Assembly (NCBI GenBank): GCA_022606425.2
Contig: JAHDVF020001258.1
Span: forward strand, 434,001-498,000
Reading direction: 5' to 3'
Origin: Lepidostoma basale
Taxonomy: Eukaryota > Arthropoda > Insecta > Trichoptera > Lepidostomatidae
Length of the DNA stretch: 64,000 nt
Shown here: positions 1 through 11,400 of the stretch, piece after piece
How the letters are laid out: each line of letters begins with the position of its first letter
How positions within the stretch are numbered: the stretch's first letter is position 1
Notes under the pieces: generated by a model
The model's database searches: none
Told to the model about the DNA's origin: nothing
Seen by the model: the letters and a program-made list of their open reading frames with translations, nothing else
Translations under genes and position numbers: made by a program

Positions 1-619
1 TTCGGGCTAGAGTTTCGTTAAAACATAAGATATTCAGATTTTAATAAAAAAAATCAACTTTTTCAGAAAAATGAATTCTAGTCACTTGACTGCAAAAATA
101 TCTTTCTATCATAGTTTCCGTGTCACTTCACCGTGACCCAGTTTGACTTAAATTTATTTATTGATAGAGCTAGAACAAAATCTTTTTGACGACGACTTCG
201 CTTACGTTAAATAGAAGCGAATTCTCTCTCTTCGATTTCGGAGCATTTTCGCTGGTAATTGGATCTCCCTGGCATTTAATAAAATTTAGTGGAAATATTA
301 GGAAATACGATTAAATCGAATTGACATTGGCCTGGTTATACAAAGTTGTTTGGATATTCGAATAAATATGCGAGTTAAATGATTTTTAAAATTAGAACAG
401 TCTTGAATATTAAAATCTAAAGACTTTACTCAACTGCCAAAATATTAAAAGCATGGTGGTGTGACGGAATCTAATCTAGTAGTTTTTTTTTAAATTACAT
501 TAAACTCTATAATAAATATAATATGATGTATTGACGAAAACGTCAGTTTGCTATAAGTTTTATTTCTATAAGTTAATTTATTGTTTATTAAACAATGATG
601 TAAAACTCAATTTTAAATA

Positions 620-835
620 ATTAAAATGATTGAAAACGTCAGTTTTCAAGAAGTTTTATTATATCTTATGGGAATGCCATGTTTCTCCCTTTTAAGGCAT
701 TATCAAATGTTTTAATCATTTGGCAAATGGCATTATCAAAACACATTTGATAATGCCTTAGAAGGGGGAAACATGTTATTCCCATAAAATATAATAAAAC
801 TTCTAGAAAACTGACGTTTTCATTCGTATTCATTT
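620..835. repeat. Foldback repeat HH-H, palindromic copy
   Basis: The segment reads nearly the same on both strands. The left arm (about 630-712) and right arm (about 738-830) both contain a GAAAACGTCAGTTTTC-like end, a run of AGTTTTATTATAT, a GGGAATGNCATGTTTC motif and AAGGCATTATCAAATG. Read outward, each arm gives TTTGATAATGCCTT, a short loop, then GAAACATGT, which is the order of stem II and GAAA in the hammerhead-like repeats described below, but the CUGANGA part is degenerate. Further copies or half copies lie near 985-1160, 2320-2440, 8150-8225, 10985-11020, 41195-41235, 45918-46375 and 51215-51305. It is an interspersed, non-coding foldback repeat, and assignment to Penelope-type elements is an inference. 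Confidence 0.7.
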
Positions 836-984
836 TCTATAAGTTTTATTACGTTTGTCTGTTTTCTATAAGTTTTAATATGTTTTGATTGATAGAGAAA
901 TAGCAATATTCATGAAATGTAATAATACAACTTCTAGAAAACAGACCGTTTCTTCAACATTTAACTGGCAAATATAGTGAAAAG

Positions 985-1160
985 TAATTAATACAAATGA
1001 AAATGTTTGTTTTATAGAAATTTTATTATATTTTATGTTAAGGACATGTTTCGCATTCTAAGGCATTATCAAATGATAACGCTTTAGACTGACAAAACAT
1101 GTCATTCTTATTAAATATAATCAAACTTCTAGAAAACAGACGATTTCATTTGAATTAATT
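985..1160. repeat. Foldback repeat HH-H, second copy
   Basis: A shorter palindromic copy of the 620-835 repeat. It has AAGGCATTATCAAATGAT at the centre, ACATGTTTC on the left, AACATGTCATTC on the right, and the common ends AATGAAAATG and TTTCATTTGAATT. No reading frame is present. Confidence 0.6.
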
Positions 1161-2319
1161 ATTTGATGTGTATTTTACATCATTGTTCAAGAAACAATAA
1201 ATAAAAAGGAGAAGTTTTATAATTTGAACTTTATATGATTTTTAATGTTTGACATATATTTAATGATAATTAAAACGTTGAATTTATTTTACTCAGCAGG
1301 TTTTGAAAGTTATACATCTTCATCATCGGGAGAAAGATACAGATTATATAGTTCTCCCGGTGTTGAAGGTATAAAACCTTAGAAAATAAACTCAAAAGTG
1401 GAAAAAGTTAATGTGAAAAAAATCATAGAAAAAATCATCAATATAGAATTCCACAGTGTTAGTGCATTAGGTTTATCAAAAACAATTCAAAATATCATAC
1501 GTGTTTCTTAGTGATTCGTTCTTAGAAATACCGTTTGTTCAAATTGTGTTAGTAATAATATAAGAAAACCCGTTTTGTAGCGAGTTCAGAGAAAGCACTA
1601 AAACTACAATAATTTTTTACAAGTCTCTGATTTTCAATATAAAAACAAAGGAAGAGAAGCTCTTCAATTGTTGTACAAATGATTATTTTATAAGATGGCT
1701 AATGGGTTGCCACAGCACACTGACGAAATTACCTGTCTTTTCTGCTTTGTCATTTTTCCTTTATCAACTTTTGTCCCAATAAAAGTTCAATATACGTGAC
1801 CGAACCACCAAAGTATTTTTTATCAAATTCCTCGCGGCAGGTACCGGCGCCCTTCACCTAAAGAATCGACAATAAATTTTCTTTTTGCTATCATGTACCC
1901 TAGAAATTCGCTGGAGCCAGAGTTTAACCCTCATAGCGCTACATTTGCAGTCTAAAATAAATGTTTTTGAACTTAGGCAGACTACATTTGCAGCTTATAT
2001 TACGGTACACTTTTATTTTAAATTTAATTTAATAAAACATTATAAACTTGATGATTAACAGAGCGACATTTTTATGAATAATTCATCTCAAGAGCGCTGT
2101 ACAAAATGCTACATGTTATGAACTGGTTCAAATGAAACATATTTAGTATAAGTCCACCTAACGCATCAATTAACATTTATATCTGGATAATTGGAAAATG
2201 TGCGTTTTAAATCTCGAACTAAACTCTGGCGGATTCTCAATGCACTTGAGGTCTGCAGGAATATTGTTCCAGGCTGAAATGCCGACTACCGAGTACGTTA
2301 AAGTGTACGTTAATTTTAA
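1161..2319. other. AT-rich sequence without recognised gene
   Basis: No coding feature was seen. The one structure is an imperfect hairpin at 1299-1379, whose arms pair GGTTTT through CGGGAGAA with TTCTCCCGG through AAAACC, roughly 27 pairs with mismatches. Its loop is about 20 nt. Function unknown. Confidence 0.4.
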
Positions 2320-2440
2320 CGAATATAAGTTTTATTATAATTTATGGGAATGATATGTTTCACTTTTATAAGGTCTTCAAAAGGAATTCAAATGTCATTT
2401 GATGCCTTATAAAGTCGATAGTGTCATTCCCCCAAAAGTA
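2320..2440. repeat. HH-H foldback, degraded copy
   Basis: AAGTTTTATTATAATTTATGGGAATGATATGTTTC followed by an opposed arm with CATTTGATGCCTTATAAAG and GTCATTCCCCC matches both arms of the 620-835 element, with many substitutions (the first motif is given here only as its key pieces AAGTTTTATTATA and GGGAATGATATG). Non-coding. Confidence 0.45.
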
Positions 2441-3497
2441 AAAAATTAAAAAAATTTGAATTTTTATTTACATCATTGTTTGGATTTTTTTTTAACGTTT
2501 ATATGACGAACTTGGACTATCTGTCAGAGCTGTATATGTAGCTAATTGCAGTTTGAGACCAATTTTTCTTCACTTCACTTGGAGTCAGTCGTACAATGGG
2601 GGTTAATGTATTGCGTGACACAAAATACCCACACAAGGATAGCAGCGATATTGTAACAATATGAGTTTTTCTCAAACTTTTCCCTAGATAGAACTTGTAA
2701 AATTGTTTGCTTTCTTCCGAAATAGACAGTTTAAAGAATAATAGGAGGATGGTGAAAATTTGGAGCAATTTAGATTTTTCTCGGGCCGCAACAGGTGCTT
2801 CAGGATTGGACGCAACTCGTCTAAAGTTGTGCCGCTAATCCTAATGAGAGGACTGCGATCGCCGGGCGCGCGCCGCTACAGGGTGGCAAGGCGCCTCTGT
2901 CGCGGCTTGAGACGCTTCAATCTGCGCTCTTGAATTTTGCCTAAGTCCCCGTACGCTGTGTTATACCTACCCCAACAATGGTTGTTCTCAATCAATCAGC
3001 AAACGCCGCGCCGCGCGGCATGTGCCAAACGGGAGTGAATTTACAATTATCCTTCACATCCGAATTCCATGTCTCGAAATATTCAAAACAAGATTCATTC
3101 AAATCACAGTTTCACACGCATATACTGCAAGAATACAATAAGAAAATTTGTGTGTTTTTTTTCTTCACAAAATTCAAATGTATGTTAATGGATATAAAAC
3201 CATGATATCACGAATAATGTCTGAATTAATTTATAAAATATGTTTTTAATCTTCTTGTAAAAAAATTCACAGTAGATGTTTATTTGAAAATAATTTAAAA
3301 AATAATTTTTAATTAAAAATTTCTTTAAAACATGTCAATTAGTTTTTAATTTAAGATATTAATTATAAAATTTGAAGTTTCATTGTAAAAAATGATTATA
3401 CTATTTTTTTAAATACAAATTTCGTTTTAGAATATATTTAGTGAAATTCTACTTATGGTGGTTGAGTTTTATAAAAAAAAAAACACCTTACACACCA
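2441..3497. other. Sequence without recognised gene; GC-richer patch
   Basis: Most of this stretch is AT-rich, but 2780-3030 is distinctly GC-richer and CpG-containing (GCGCGCGCCGC near 2866). No reading frame with recognisable protein similarity crosses it. It could be single-copy host sequence such as a regulatory or non-coding exon region, but nothing in the sequence proves it. Confidence 0.3.
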
Positions 3498-3570
3498 TTT
3501 TTAAGGATTAATTGTATCTTCAATTAACATCTTCGTCTCTATTGAGATACAACTAATCCTTAAAAATATT
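3498..3570. repeat. Hairpin formed by two opposed ends of repeat R
   Basis: TTTTTAAGGATTAATTGTAT on the left pairs with the reverse complement of ACAACTAATCCTTAAAAA on the right, about 27 of 29 positions, with a short loop. The arm sequence matches the start of the R repeat copies at 28945, 29403 and 39947, so this is a foldback version of that repeat's terminus. Confidence 0.6.
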
Positions 3571-4637
3571 ATTATATTTTATTTATTATATATTTCATAT
3601 CGATGTTTCATTCCATATACATGTAAACGTGTGTTCTCTTAAATTCATTTTTTATTATATTAATATCGCATGTGTCAACGTTATCAAAATTTAATATTTA
3701 CTGAAATTAAAAAAATATATATAAAAAAACAGTATAGATAGATTTGATTTCATAAACTGAAAAAAATTTTTTTTTTACTATTTTAATTTTTTTTAAATAG
3801 TTTTATATGCCTTTGAAACAATTCTTAAAAAAACGAATGTTTTGCATTTTTTTGTTCAGCAATATAAATCTAAATATTCAATTTCGAAAATGAAAATAAA
3901 AATAATTTAATTTATATTTTATTTACCTTTCATTTGATATTTGCAATAAAATTAACGAAATGTGAAATAATGATTATGTATGCTTTTTAATAGCATTTAT
4001 GCACTTTTTATAATTTTAAATCACGTTATTGAAGAGTTTGAAATAAGAAATATTCAGATAAGATTATTTTAACGATGAAACGTTGATGGGTCGCTGGAGC
4101 GTCTGTACAAAGGGCTAATGTTATGGATCGAACTAATTATTATGGCAGACAAATTCAGTCATTAAGGTACGTAAATTCCAATACGCCCTGTAGAGATGAC
4201 TCGAAACCCTCGCAGGGCCCCGAGATGTAGGGTTTATTTTTAGAGTGAGAGGGGGAGACAGAATCGATCGACCCTCTCTCCCAAAACAAAATCAGACCGC
4301 GTCGATTCTGGCGAATGACAGGTGGACCCCAGCGAACAGGGACCTCAGTATGACTTTAAGAGTTCGATCTTCGCGTTTGTTAAAAATATTTAAACGTTAA
4401 ACCTTCGCGCGATAATGTTGGGAATTCCGATATTTTTATTCGATTTTTCGAACTCGAGATTCGAACAAAAAAAAAAAAACTATTCAACATGTTTTAATTT
4501 TAAGTCGATGTTTACAGTTTTCTGAATGTCTATAACTATTTTATATATATGTAACATATCTTATTTTTTTAATCAATTTATTGATTTATTTACAAATATA
4601 TTTAAAAAACAAAAACTATTGTGTGTTTGTAAAATAA
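3571..4637. other. Sequence without recognised gene
   Basis: The first 500 bases are very AT-rich. From about 4085 to 4400 the base composition is more balanced, with phrases such as GGTCGCTGGAGCG and CCCTCGCAGGGCCCCG, and looks like low-copy DNA. No plausible coding frame was found. Confidence 0.3.
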
Positions 4638-4639
4638 AA

Positions 4640-4870
4640 AAAATCTTCTATATTAGCCATCACTTTGTGTTGATGATTCACATTTTAATAACTTTTTGGA
4701 AGCATTGTATTACCACAAAACTTTTTGGAACTTTTTACAAACATGTTTTGGGACACAAACTTCCCTTCTTCAGTGTACGAATTTTAGCCTACATTAAAAT
4801 TCATAAGGGAAGTTTGTGTCCCAAAACATGTTTGTAAAAGTGCAACAAAGTGTTGTGATAATAAAATGTT
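4640..4870. mobile_element. HH-F Penelope-like repeat, palindromic copy with ribozyme-like core
   Basis: Two opposed copies of the HH-F terminus meet near 4785. The minus-strand half (4738-4780) reads UACA, CUGAAGA, A, GGGA, an eight-base loop, UCCC, AAAA, CAUGUU, UGUA. Stem I (UACA with UGUA) and stem II (GGGA with UCCC) both pair, and only the first G of GAAA is lost. The plus-strand half (4795-4845) has lost CUGAAG. The left boundary is the shared end motif GCCATCACTTTGTGTTG at about 4655, also found in HH-G and other families. No protein remains. The short frames here are passages through the palindrome. Confidence 0.75.
4738..4780 (-). ncRNA. Hammerhead-ribozyme-like motif, family HH-F
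   Basis: Core CUGAAGA at 4767-4773 on the minus strand, one extra A, stem II GGGA/UCCC, then AAAA in place of GAAA, a minimal ACAUGU stem III, and a stem I strand UGUA that complements UACA upstream. The G12 to A change would be expected to abolish self-cleavage, so this copy is probably dead. Confidence 0.55.
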
Positions 4871-5484
4871 ACAAAAAAAAAAATAAGTAAGCACAACGCC
4901 GTTTCCACGAAGGAGTAGGTAAAAACTGGACTGCCTTATTGTATAAAAATGATGCATTTTTGAAACCATGATGCATTTTTCTTGTATTCTTAACATTTTT
5001 AATGTCTATTTATATTTTAGACTTTTCATATATTGCAATATAATATTTATTCAATGTGGTAATTTTTAAATTTTTTGATTCTACCACGTTTTCCTCGGTA
5101 TTTTTATATTTTCGCCAGTATTTAAAATATAAAAAAACTTTTGTCTAATGAGAAAAATCCGTAATAATAAAAAATTACCAGAATTATTTTTGTATATTTT
5201 TAGTATTATAAATATAAATAAATGTGACACAGTACGTAAAATATGATAACAAATATTGTTTTTCGAACTATTGAACTTAATTTTTAAAAATGTTATTGAT
5301 TTAATCGTGCCAGTTTTTATTCTATTTATTGTTCCGTTTGCATCGTTTATTTGTAATTTCCTTAATCATTATTTCTTCATTTATTATTTACATATATTGA
5401 AACCATCTTGATGACCCTTCCAATATTTTGTTCGTAACACTTTTTTTCGTGTTATATATTTGCATTTAACACTCTGTCATATTA

Positions 5485-5870
5485 TTCTGCTTATTTAGGA
5501 CTGTGTCCTGTTATTTATCGGAACCTGTCCCTGGAATAAATATGTCCAACTGTCTTGCCATCTTTTGGGTGGTCTTCCTGGACGTCGTTTCCTGTTGGTA
5601 CTTTATTTGCGGCTATATTTATCACTCTTTCACTACACGCTCTTTCCACGTGATCTCTCCGTCTTTATTTTTATTTTTCAGCCTTCCCAATCGCTCGACA
5701 CCTTACACATTGCAGATCTTCCTTATATCGAAATTTCATACTCTGTCTCGGAGTGTCGTTCCCGCAACCGATCAGAGAGTCTTCATTTCTGTGGTTCTTA
5801 GAGGATTTTTTGTTCTGGTGGTCTCAGCTCTCGTTTTTATGCTCTGTCACATAAAGATAAATCACACACT
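5485..5870 (-). mobile_element. LINE-B fragment, C-terminal region
   Basis: On the minus strand the broken frame reads TTEMKTL, then LRDRVRNFDIRKIC, then basic residues. This is the arrangement seen at the C-terminus of many insect non-LTR retrotransposon proteins (an ...EMK.LR..VG.T.RDR.RN.DIR... block followed by W..H..RM). Several stops and shifts show it is dead. The 57305-57460 segment is a second copy of its first 150 bases, and 45395-45740 and 49545-49755 are related. It abuts a LINE-A fragment at 5875. Confidence 0.65.
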
Positions 5871-5874
5871 CTTC

Positions 5875-6128
5875 TAAGAGATGTCATTTCTACTGCATTT
5901 ATTCTACTTTAATCCTTCTTTTGCCAGTTCCATGCTTCGCTTTCATACATAAGGGTCGGTAGAAGAACACCATTGTCGACTGCCATTCTAGCTTTATTGG
6001 ATAGGTTTTTGTTTGCGATGACAACTTTAAGTGCACCATTCACTTTGTTGCCTGCCCCAACCCTTCTTTCAATATTCCTCTCCACTCACCCATTTCTTGT
6101 TAACATACTACCTAAATACACGAACTAT
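5875..6128 (-). mobile_element. LINE-A fragment (post-RT region, 3' end missing)
   Basis: On the minus strand this codes for the stretch from the VYLGSMFTR-like segment through RRVGAGNKVNGALKVV to ARMAV.NGVLLPTLMYES, ending in RINAVEM. The 3' third, hairpin and GTTA tail are absent, replaced by LINE-B sequence at 5870. Frame is interrupted. Closest full-length relatives in this window are 47297-48010 and 61058-62315. Confidence 0.8.
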
Positions 6129-6734
6129 TATATACTATAAATTAGATACCATATGATTTTATGTTTTATCATTGAACCAGTAAAATAAACCAAGTGAAAA
6201 GTGTTAATATACCTGTTGCCAGTAAATTATATTCACAGTGTGCCTATAAAGAATTTCGTACTAACGGAATTGTTTTATTGTAGTTGTTTGCGGCCCACTC
6301 CGCGGTCGCACATTATGAACCTACATAGGAAGGTTATACCCGGTGTTCCGGAAATTAGTGGTTTGCTCAATTATTAAACAAGATCTTTTGAAACTAATGA
6401 ACCTTCTGAAACGAATTTTCAACTCACACTGTATTCTGAGAATATTTCATTTGGAGATGTGGTATCAATTATGATGTTTTATTTGTTGTTTCTTAAACAA
6501 TGTTATAATACTTATGTCAAATTAATTAACTACTTGTTATATTATAGTTTAATTAGTTTACAAGTAAAAAAATCATTGACCACCCTTGGTGACTTGCATG
6601 TTTTGATGATTTAAAAATATAAAAAAAAAAATATAGTCTAACTCGATTATTGCGATAACGGAAATAGCGAGATCTCGGATGTAACGAGGAAATACTCGTT
6701 GATATTTTTGCATATGATTTTCTCCATACTTACA
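6128..6734. other. AT-rich sequence without recognised gene
   Basis: No coding or structured feature recognised. A slightly GC-richer phrase lies at 6285-6350. Confidence 0.3.
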
Positions 6735-6855
6735 ATCAAATACTGAATGTCGGCCATGTGAGAAGTCAGAGAAATCGTGAAAAAGTATGCCAGGAAAGAA
6801 AAGTTTGTCAGACCATTCTTTCTGTTACCCCTTCGGTGAGACAGCGTGAATTTTT
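6735..6855 (+). mobile_element. LINE-A fragment, extreme 3' end
   Basis: Matches the last 110 bases of LINE-A (NVGHVRSQRNR, EVCQERKV, then the ACCCCTTCGGTGAGACAGCGTG hairpin region shown by its pieces ACCCCTTCGG and GACAGCGTG). No GTTA tail follows. A separate LINE-A copy begins 130 bases downstream. Confidence 0.65.
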
Positions 6856-6984
6856 TTTCATCTATGCAGTCCACATGAACAAACCAACGCAGCAATCGCT
6901 TTATAATTTTGTTCATAATATTTTCTTCTGCTTTACATTCCTACTTAATAACAGCATTTAAAATTCTGTCCAAAATCCAAAAAA

Positions 6985-7505
6985 GCCAAGATGGCAGTGC
7001 ACAATGGTGTTCTTGTGCCGACCCTTATGTATGGAAGTGAAGCATGGAACTGGCAAAAGAAGGATGAAAGTAGAATAAATGCAGTAGAAATGAGATCTCT
7101 CAGACGAATGTGTGCAAAACTGTATTTGATAGAGTGACAAATGCAAGTATAAGAAGTGAATGTGGTGCGAATGAAAGTGTTATGAACAAAATAAGGAAAG
7201 TGTCATTAAGATGGTTTGGACACATGGAAAGAATGAGTGAAGACAGAATGGTAAAGAAGGTATATGTAAACGGCGTGAACGGAGCTAGAAATAGAGGAAG
7301 GCCGAGGAAAACGTGGCACGATCAAATCAATCAAATATTGAATGTCGGACACGTGAGGAGTCGGAGAAATCGACGTGCGTGCATGACAAGATGTATGAAT
7401 GTAGAGGAAGCGAGAGAAGTATGTCAAGACAGAACAGTGTGGCGTTCCATTCTTTCTGCCTACCCCTCCGGGGAGACGGCGTGATGGTTAGTTAGTTAGT
7501 TAGTT
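6985..7505 (+). mobile_element. LINE-A copy, 5' truncated, complete 3' end
   Basis: Begins in KKPRWQCTMV-type sequence, equivalent to ARMAVHNGVLVPTLMYGSE, and runs to the end of the LINE protein (SLRWFGHMERMSEDRMVKK, RGRPRKTWHDQINQIL, RRACMTRCMNVEEAREVC, SILSAYPSGETA). One frameshift falls near 7110 after SLRRMC, so the last 124 codons read open only from there. The terminal hairpin is CCCC-TCC-GGGG, a variant of the usual UUCG loop, followed by GATGGTTAGTTAGTTAGTTA at 7482-7505. In full elements this C-terminal region lies after the reverse transcriptase domain. Confidence 0.85.
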
Positions 7506-8149
7506 AAAATTCTGTCGTACATCGTTCTACTACGCATACGTCGTAAGAGATTGATTTTCACTATCGATCTGAGATCCCTATACCACAATTTTTCTCATCT
7601 TTTTTTTCTTCTGCCTGTTTAGAGCTTTACTTACACACATTAACGTTGGTATTAAAACTCCATTGTAAAGGGTCATTTTTATTACTGCAATGTGGAAAAA
7701 TCATTTCAATAACAATTTTGTATGCCAGGTTGTAGCTATTTACTTCAAGATTTCAATGTTAAGATATGTAAATTCTGTTTTAGAAATATCAGTGATGAAA
7801 AAGTTTCCTGAGGAAATCTAATCATAGACAACGGGTGTTCAAAACGTCTTGACATACTAGAAACATATGTGTCACCACTGTCTTCCAATATTAATATGGA
7901 TATACATCTGGGAAAACCATTTATAGTTTAAGTAATGTGAACTTGGCGACTAATTAAATTAGGTAATCAATGTTGAACGTATCTTTAAGATTGCTTTTTG
8001 ATCAAACTTTAACATTGGAGGTTAAAACAACACCCACCTTGATATTCCAATAATCGATTCGAAAGCCTCTTTGTGAAGGTTCCTAGAGTTAAAACTATTA
8101 ATGTAAATTTGATAATGATAACAAAAATAAAAAAAAACATTTCGTAATC
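7506..8149. other. Sequence without recognised gene
   Basis: No element or coding frame recognised in this AT-rich stretch. Confidence 0.3.
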
Positions 8150-8225
8150 CCTTATACGGCGAAACATGTCATCACCATGAAATATAATAAAACTTCTAGA
8201 AAACAGACATATTCATTCGTATTAA
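8150..8225 (+). repeat. HH-H half copy
   Basis: CCCTTATACGGCGAAACATG followed by ATATAATAAAACTTCTAGAA and ACAGACATATTCATTCG equals the right arm of the 620-835 foldback, including the GAAACATGTC ribozyme-like 3' part. Confidence 0.6.
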
Positions 8226-8530
8226 TTCTTCTTCTTTATTGTAGACCTATGTGGTCTGTTCTCCAGAGTGTTGCTCCTCCTGTTAGGTAAATTTCCAGCT
8301 GTCCTTCCATCTTTTAGAAGGTCTTCCACGAGGATGAGTCCCATGAGGCTGATTATGCAATGCAATATAGGGGAGTCTGGTGGTGTCCATTATTTGAACA
8401 TGACCGTACCAGTTTCTTTTTCGCTGTCTGCTCCATCTTATAAAAACTTCAACCTCACATATTTATCTTATTCTGGTGTTCCTCACGCGATCTCTTAGTG
8501 TCTTGCCTGCTATCGTCCTAAATACGTTCC
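8226..8530 (-). mobile_element. LINE-C fragment, C-terminal end with GAA tail
   Basis: Minus strand, with shifts: RDRVRNTRIR, then a Trp-Tyr-Gly-His-Val block, then RLPYIALHN and RGRPSKRWKDSW, then untranslated sequence and a (GAA)n tail at 8226-8235. The RGRP..RW.DSW signature is typical of insect non-LTR elements ending in purine microsatellites. The segment 49455-49535 is a second copy of its 3' end. Confidence 0.65.
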
Positions 8531-8552
8531 TTCACAATTATTAATAACTAAA

Positions 8553-8985
8553 ATAACCTACTAACCATTACGTAGGCAGAAATAATGGACTTCCTCACTT
8601 TTCTTTTCAGACATATTTTTCCCGCTTTTTTAATCGTTACACGTTTTCCTCGGTCTTCTTCTATTTCTAGTTCCATTTACATCATTGATAGATAATTTTT
8701 TACAGTTCTTTCTATGTGTCCAAACCATTTTAATTTTCCTTTCATTATTATGTTCATAACGCTTTCTTTCGCACGGCATTCACTTTTATATTTTTATTCG
8801 ACTCTCTATCATACAGTTTTTCCACAAATTCTTGTAAGAGATCTTATTTCTACTGCATTTATTCTACTTTTATTATTCTTTTGCCAGTTCTATGCTTCGC
8901 TTCCATACATAAATGCCGGTACAAGAACATCAGCGTGTACTGTAAGGCTTTTGTTTGGGATGACAACTCATTCACTTTGTTGCAT
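8553..8985 (-). mobile_element. LINE-A copy, old and diverged
   Basis: Minus strand carries the whole C-terminal region from VVIPNKSLTVHADVLVPAFMYGSE-like sequence (shown by its pieces VVIPNKS and AFMYGSE) to the terminal hairpin, with many substitutions and indels. The TTAG tail is reduced to a single repeat at 8560-8570. It is among the more decayed copies. Confidence 0.75.
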
Positions 8986-9414
8986 TATTCGCGTAAAATG
9001 TTATATGTAATATAAACACACTTTTAATTAGTTATTATTTTTAAGAATGCCACACCACACATTAAGTGCTTCATATTTAATTGTATTTACAATATATTTA
9101 AGATATATAAGAGTCAAAGTAAAAATAATATTAATGAGTTCTGATAAAACGGAAGCCGGAACAAGTGTTTCGGAAATTATTTCTTCTTAATTTTACATTT
9201 CGCGTTAGACATAATTATGTATTTATCTACATGTACCAACCAAGTGTGTATGATAAGATTATTCATTGTTTTGGGGGAAACACTTTGTTATTTCAACATT
9301 ATTAACTGTTACTGAACCTAATAACTCTGTTTTCTCATCTTTATTATAATTGTTTACAAAATATTGTGTGTGGTTTTTTCCTCTCCTAATAATTTTGTAT
9401 AGAAATTTAGTCTT

Positions 9415-9545
9415 TCTGATGTATTTTTTAGTTGATTGTAAGATCTGGCGATGCTTACATCTTGGTCGATGACTTCAAACGTGGTCGACCTTTAAAATTT
9501 TTATTAATAACATCAACAAAATCAACAATCAACAAAAAACGTGTA
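9415..9545 (+). repeat. HH-I repeat, degraded ribozyme-like motif
   Basis: GATGTATTTTTTAGTTGATTG then TAAGAT, CTGGCGA, T, GCTTAC, ATCTTGG matches 59870-59940 over the first 60 bases (longer run quoted in parts). CTGGCGA differs from CUGANGA at one position. The GAAACAGCTGTC half is lost here. Confidence 0.4.
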
Positions 9546-9689
9546 TGTGTTAGACCTAATATTTTGACTTTCCAATAAGAATCAATTCAAAGAACTATTT
9601 TTATATATTATAAACATCACGCTGAAGAAACAATCTCACTCGGCTATTTTATAAATTATGCATAATACGTATAGGATGAGAAAATGATG

Positions 9690-10135
9690 ATGAAAATGAA
9701 AATGAAAGAAACATAAATGCCGTAGAAATGAGATATCTGAGAAGAATGTGCGGGAAAACGATAAATGATAGAATACCGAACGACGAAATAAGGAAGAAAT
9801 GTAAGACATTCATCATAAGTAAAATTAATAAAGGATCTCTGAGATGGTTCAGACATATGGAACGAATTGACGAGTAAAGAATGATTTAAATGTTGTATAC
9901 AGGCAGTGTGAGTGGAAAGAGAAGCCGTGGAAGACCAAGGAAACCATGGCGTAACCAAATTAATCAAATACTGAAAGGCGGCCACATTCGAAGTCGGAAA
10001 AAACGACTAGTTTGCACGTTACGATGTATAAATGTGGAGGAAGCTAGAAAGATATATAAGGACAGAATGGTATGGCGGTCCATCCTCTCTGCCAATCCCA
10101 CCGGGGAATCGACGTGATGGTTAGTCAGTTAGTTA
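9690..10135 (+). mobile_element. LINE-A copy, subfamily A2
   Basis: Contains NAVEMRYLRRMCGKTINDRI, then KINKGSLRWFRHMERIDE, KRSRGRPRKPWRNQINQIL, KGGHIRSRKKR and SILSANPTGEST, with a TAA and further stops. It differs from the main group by INQILKGGHI rather than INQILNVGHV, a subfamily mark shared with 22836-23275 in part, 34575-34885 and 40717-41105. Hairpin CCCACCGGGG and short tail GTTAGTCAGTTAGTTA end the copy. Confidence 0.8.
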
Positions 10136-10559
10136 ATACGTAAAGATAAAGATGTTGATTTTCATATTCATAATTTTCGTTTATTTTTCATTGTTGAATA
10201 TTTGCCAGAAAAATATAATAGATTACTACAAAGTAACACAAAGAAACATTTAAGTTTACAAAGTTACGTGGAAGTTAAATGTTATTTTGAAAACACGAAT
10301 TTGTCTCCTTTTGTACATGTTAGCTATCTGAAAAACCATTGTTCAATCAATTTTTTACAATCGAACAGAGGTAGGCAGTGAGAAAATACCACCAGAAATA
10401 CTACTCTAGCATACTTCTTTCCTTTACATTGTGTCTCGTAATACCCGGACGCAGAACTTTGAAGATTTTTTTTATCTTCTGAAACTTCTGGCACGGTTTT
10501 TTTGGTCTTTACTCCTTTTCTTTGCTATAAGCTCTTTCCCTCGCTGCCAGAAGCTTACA
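10136..10559. other. Sequence without recognised gene
   Basis: No feature recognised. Confidence 0.3.
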
Positions 10560-10800
10560 AAGGATTAAGTGTGTTCACGAGCAATGGAAAGACACATGTT
10601 GGGCGTCAGTGTTCGTGATAAAATTATAAATGAGGTGATAAGACGTCGAACAAAGGTTATCGATATCGCTGAAAGAACACCAACGATAAAATGGCGGTGG
10701 GCGCGGCATGTGGCGAGACAGGATGAGCTCTGGTGTTCATCTAGAATCTTGAAGTGGTGGCCTTGGAACAACAGAAGTTATGAGATGCCCATCTCTTAGA
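10560..10800 (+). mobile_element. LINE-Q fragment (RTE-like C-terminal region)
   Basis: The 76-codon frame starts at 10569 and reads RAMERHMLGVSVRDKIINEV, RRRTKVIDIAERTPTIKWRW, ARHVARQDELW and ILKWWPWN. RAMER.MLG...RD.I.NE.IRR.TKV.DI...KW.WAGH.AR is the standard C-terminal block of a common insect RTE-type LINE lineage. More extensive copies are at 32605-33285 and 48171-48365. This fragment lacks reverse transcriptase and tail. Confidence 0.75.
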
Positions 10801-11164
10801 AGCTGCAGAGAGTTGGCCCCTAGCATTTCCAAAATAAATGCTGTGGGATAGATAATTTCTTTTATCCATCCAACTTTCGAGTAGATGGCAACGGTTAGCT
10901 CAATATATAAAATATAGGAATAGTTTAGAAGAGCCTATAAAACATCTGTTCATTGGCAAAACACAGCTCCCTAGTTAATTTTTTTTAGAAAACAGACGTT
11001 TTCATTAATATCAATTACCTAATTTTCAATTTTTCGAAATTGTTTTAGAAGCAATAAAAAATATTTCTATTGTTTGTACATAATTTTTAAATAACTTAAG
11101 TATTACAATTACGTATGTTTATTATTTCTAGAACAATGATATAAAAATTTATATAAAATAATTA

Positions 11165-11400
11165 ATATAATAAAAATGTTTTTTTTTTCTTCGTTCGCCA
11201 TACTTTGTGTTGTAGATGCTTTATTTCTCTTTATCTTTTTTATATACTTTGTATATACAACACTTACATTTAAAAAAATTAAATTACATAGACATGTTTC
11301 GGACAACCAGTCCTTCTGCAGTGATACATATTTAAAATATTATAAAATTGTTAACATGATCTGACAGATGTTATAAAGATTTATTTTGGATATTTCCAAA
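11165..11400 (-). mobile_element. HH-G repeat with ribozyme-like motif
   Basis: The plus strand begins with TTCGCCATACTTTGTGTTGT, the end motif shared by HH families. On the minus strand (about 11283-11328) it gives AUCA, CUGCAGA, A, GGAC, loop, GUCC, GAAACAUGUC. The core is CUGCAGA in place of CUGANGA (A6 changed). The body (CTGACAGATGTTATAAAGAT) matches the units at 16.3-16.8 kb. Confidence 0.65.

Noticed and set aside
7482..7505. (GTTA)n tails as telomeric repeats
   Set aside because: The insect telomere repeat is TTAGG. These are four-base units of 3-5 copies always attached to the LINE-A or SINE-2 3' end.
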